Both the position numbers and the translations under genes were made by a program. The notes below the pieces were generated by a model that was not told the DNA's origin, searched no databases, and saw only the letters and a list, made by a program, of their open reading frames with translations. This document shows positions 63,436-64,000 of a stretch of DNA of 64,000 nucleotides, one piece after another. Each line of letters begins with the position of its first letter. The stretch's first letter is position 1. The DNA comes from Strigamia acuminata (taxonomy: Eukaryota > Arthropoda > Chilopoda > Geophilomorpha > Linotaeniidae), in NCBI GenBank assembly GCA_949358305.1, contig OX442315.1, positions 16,952,427-17,016,426 on the forward strand, in the 5' to 3' direction.

Positions 63436-64000
63436 TTATAGACTTGGATAAAAACATTTGAAATGTTCTCTCTCTCTCTCTCTCTTTTTCTTTACTGCAT
63501 TTTTATTAAAACTTTGCAAAGCTTTTCTTTCAAACTGGTTTGAACCACAAAGAACTTGAATGCCGGGTGTGCAGTCAGTGTAGATTGGTACGCATCTTGG
63601 CACGCAATCCCCCTCACCGACCTCGCTTAGGAAATCTCTTGCCCATTTGATTATTTTGAGCAGTTCACAAATCGCAAGTATCTCGCTCTCGGTGGTGGAC
63701 ATCGCCACCAAACGTTGTCTTTTCGTTTTCCATCCGATAGTTGCGTCGCCGATCTTTAAAATCAAGCCCGTGTGTGACTTAGCATCTTGGGTTACACACC
63801 AACTTGCGTCCGCGAATCCTTGTAAGCTTCCTTCTTTGCTTGAGAAGAACAAACGCAAATCTTTTGTACCGTTGACATAACGCAAAACGCGTTTCGCTGC
63901 TCGAAAGTGCAGTTGGCGAGGATCTTTGGAGAAAGCTGAGAGAGCGCTCACAGCATATGACAAATCCGGACGAGAAACAATCATCAGGTGCATCAAAGAA
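63436..64000 (-). pseudogene. Ty1/copia retrotransposon Pol: end of reverse transcriptase and RNase H, truncated
   Basis: Minus-strand frame entering from the right edge. It starts within the copia motif SLMHLMIVSRPDLSYAVSAL, continues through the connection (AAKRVLRYVNGTKDLRLFF) and the RNase H core (GFADASW with its catalytic Asp, SHTGLILKIGDATIGW, STTESEILAICE with its Glu), and reaches WARDFLSE and VPIYTDCTPGIQVL. The usual copia end that follows does not: after CGSNQFERKALQSFN the frame runs into a (GA)n microsatellite translating as RERERE and stops. The reverse transcriptase catalytic core would lie outside the window. This is a copy with a lost C-terminus, probably inactive, though an autonomous element further right cannot be judged. 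Confidence 0.88.
63467..63485 (+). repeat. (TC)n microsatellite inside the copia tail
   Basis: About nine TC units. On the minus strand it is read as the RERERE end of the truncated copia frame. Confidence 0.85.

Overview
This window is AT-rich eukaryotic DNA, most likely from an arthropod. Coding regions are split by short GT-AG introns with T-rich acceptors, and there is no operon structure. The RNA-binding protein exons resemble arthropod Bruno-3/CELF. Many small terminal-inverted-repeat (TIR) transposons and A/T-rich microsatellites fill the space between genes. The species cannot be fixed from the sequence alone. Most open frames here are chance frames in low-complexity DNA and are not annotated.

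Layout. Positions 1-36,080 hold no recognisable exon and are best read as part of a very long intron of a minus-strand CELF3-6/bruno-3-type gene. Its first two coding exons lie at 37,485-37,707 and 36,081-36,163, inside a GC- and CpG-rich island (about 35.9-38.2 kb). This intron carries a Tigger/pogo element with a recognisable transposase N-terminus, TA-flanked MITEs, a 31-bp minisatellite and several short stretches of balanced base composition that could be regulatory. Positions 38.2-52.6 kb are gene-poor, with one LTR-like fragment near 50.25 kb.

The gene cluster is at 52.7-58.4 kb. It holds a four-exon plus-strand gene for a small four-pass MARVEL/Snakeskin-like membrane protein (52,681-53,448). 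Next is an intact, intronless minus-strand gene for the nuclear cap-binding protein NCBP1/CBP80 (54,794-57,073). A weakly supported two-exon minus-strand gene lies upstream (58,066-58,362). From 57.4 kb onward hAT-type MITEs accumulate, and a palindrome-rich TIR element lies at 60.15-60.52 kb. The right edge enters a Ty1/copia retrotransposon on the minus strand, of which the reverse transcriptase end and RNase H domain are visible.

How the genes relate. NCBP1 is a general mRNA-processing factor, the CELF protein is an RNA-binding splicing/translation regulator, and the MARVEL-like protein is a membrane or junction protein. Nothing suggests a common pathway; they are ordinary neighbours. I found no convincing new multi-gene system. 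The more interesting material is the transposon archaeology: nested and abutting insertions, a filled/empty site pair, a palindrome-bearing element and a possible foldback element. The uninterrupted NCBP1 frame and a few unexplained exon-like segments also deserve a second look.
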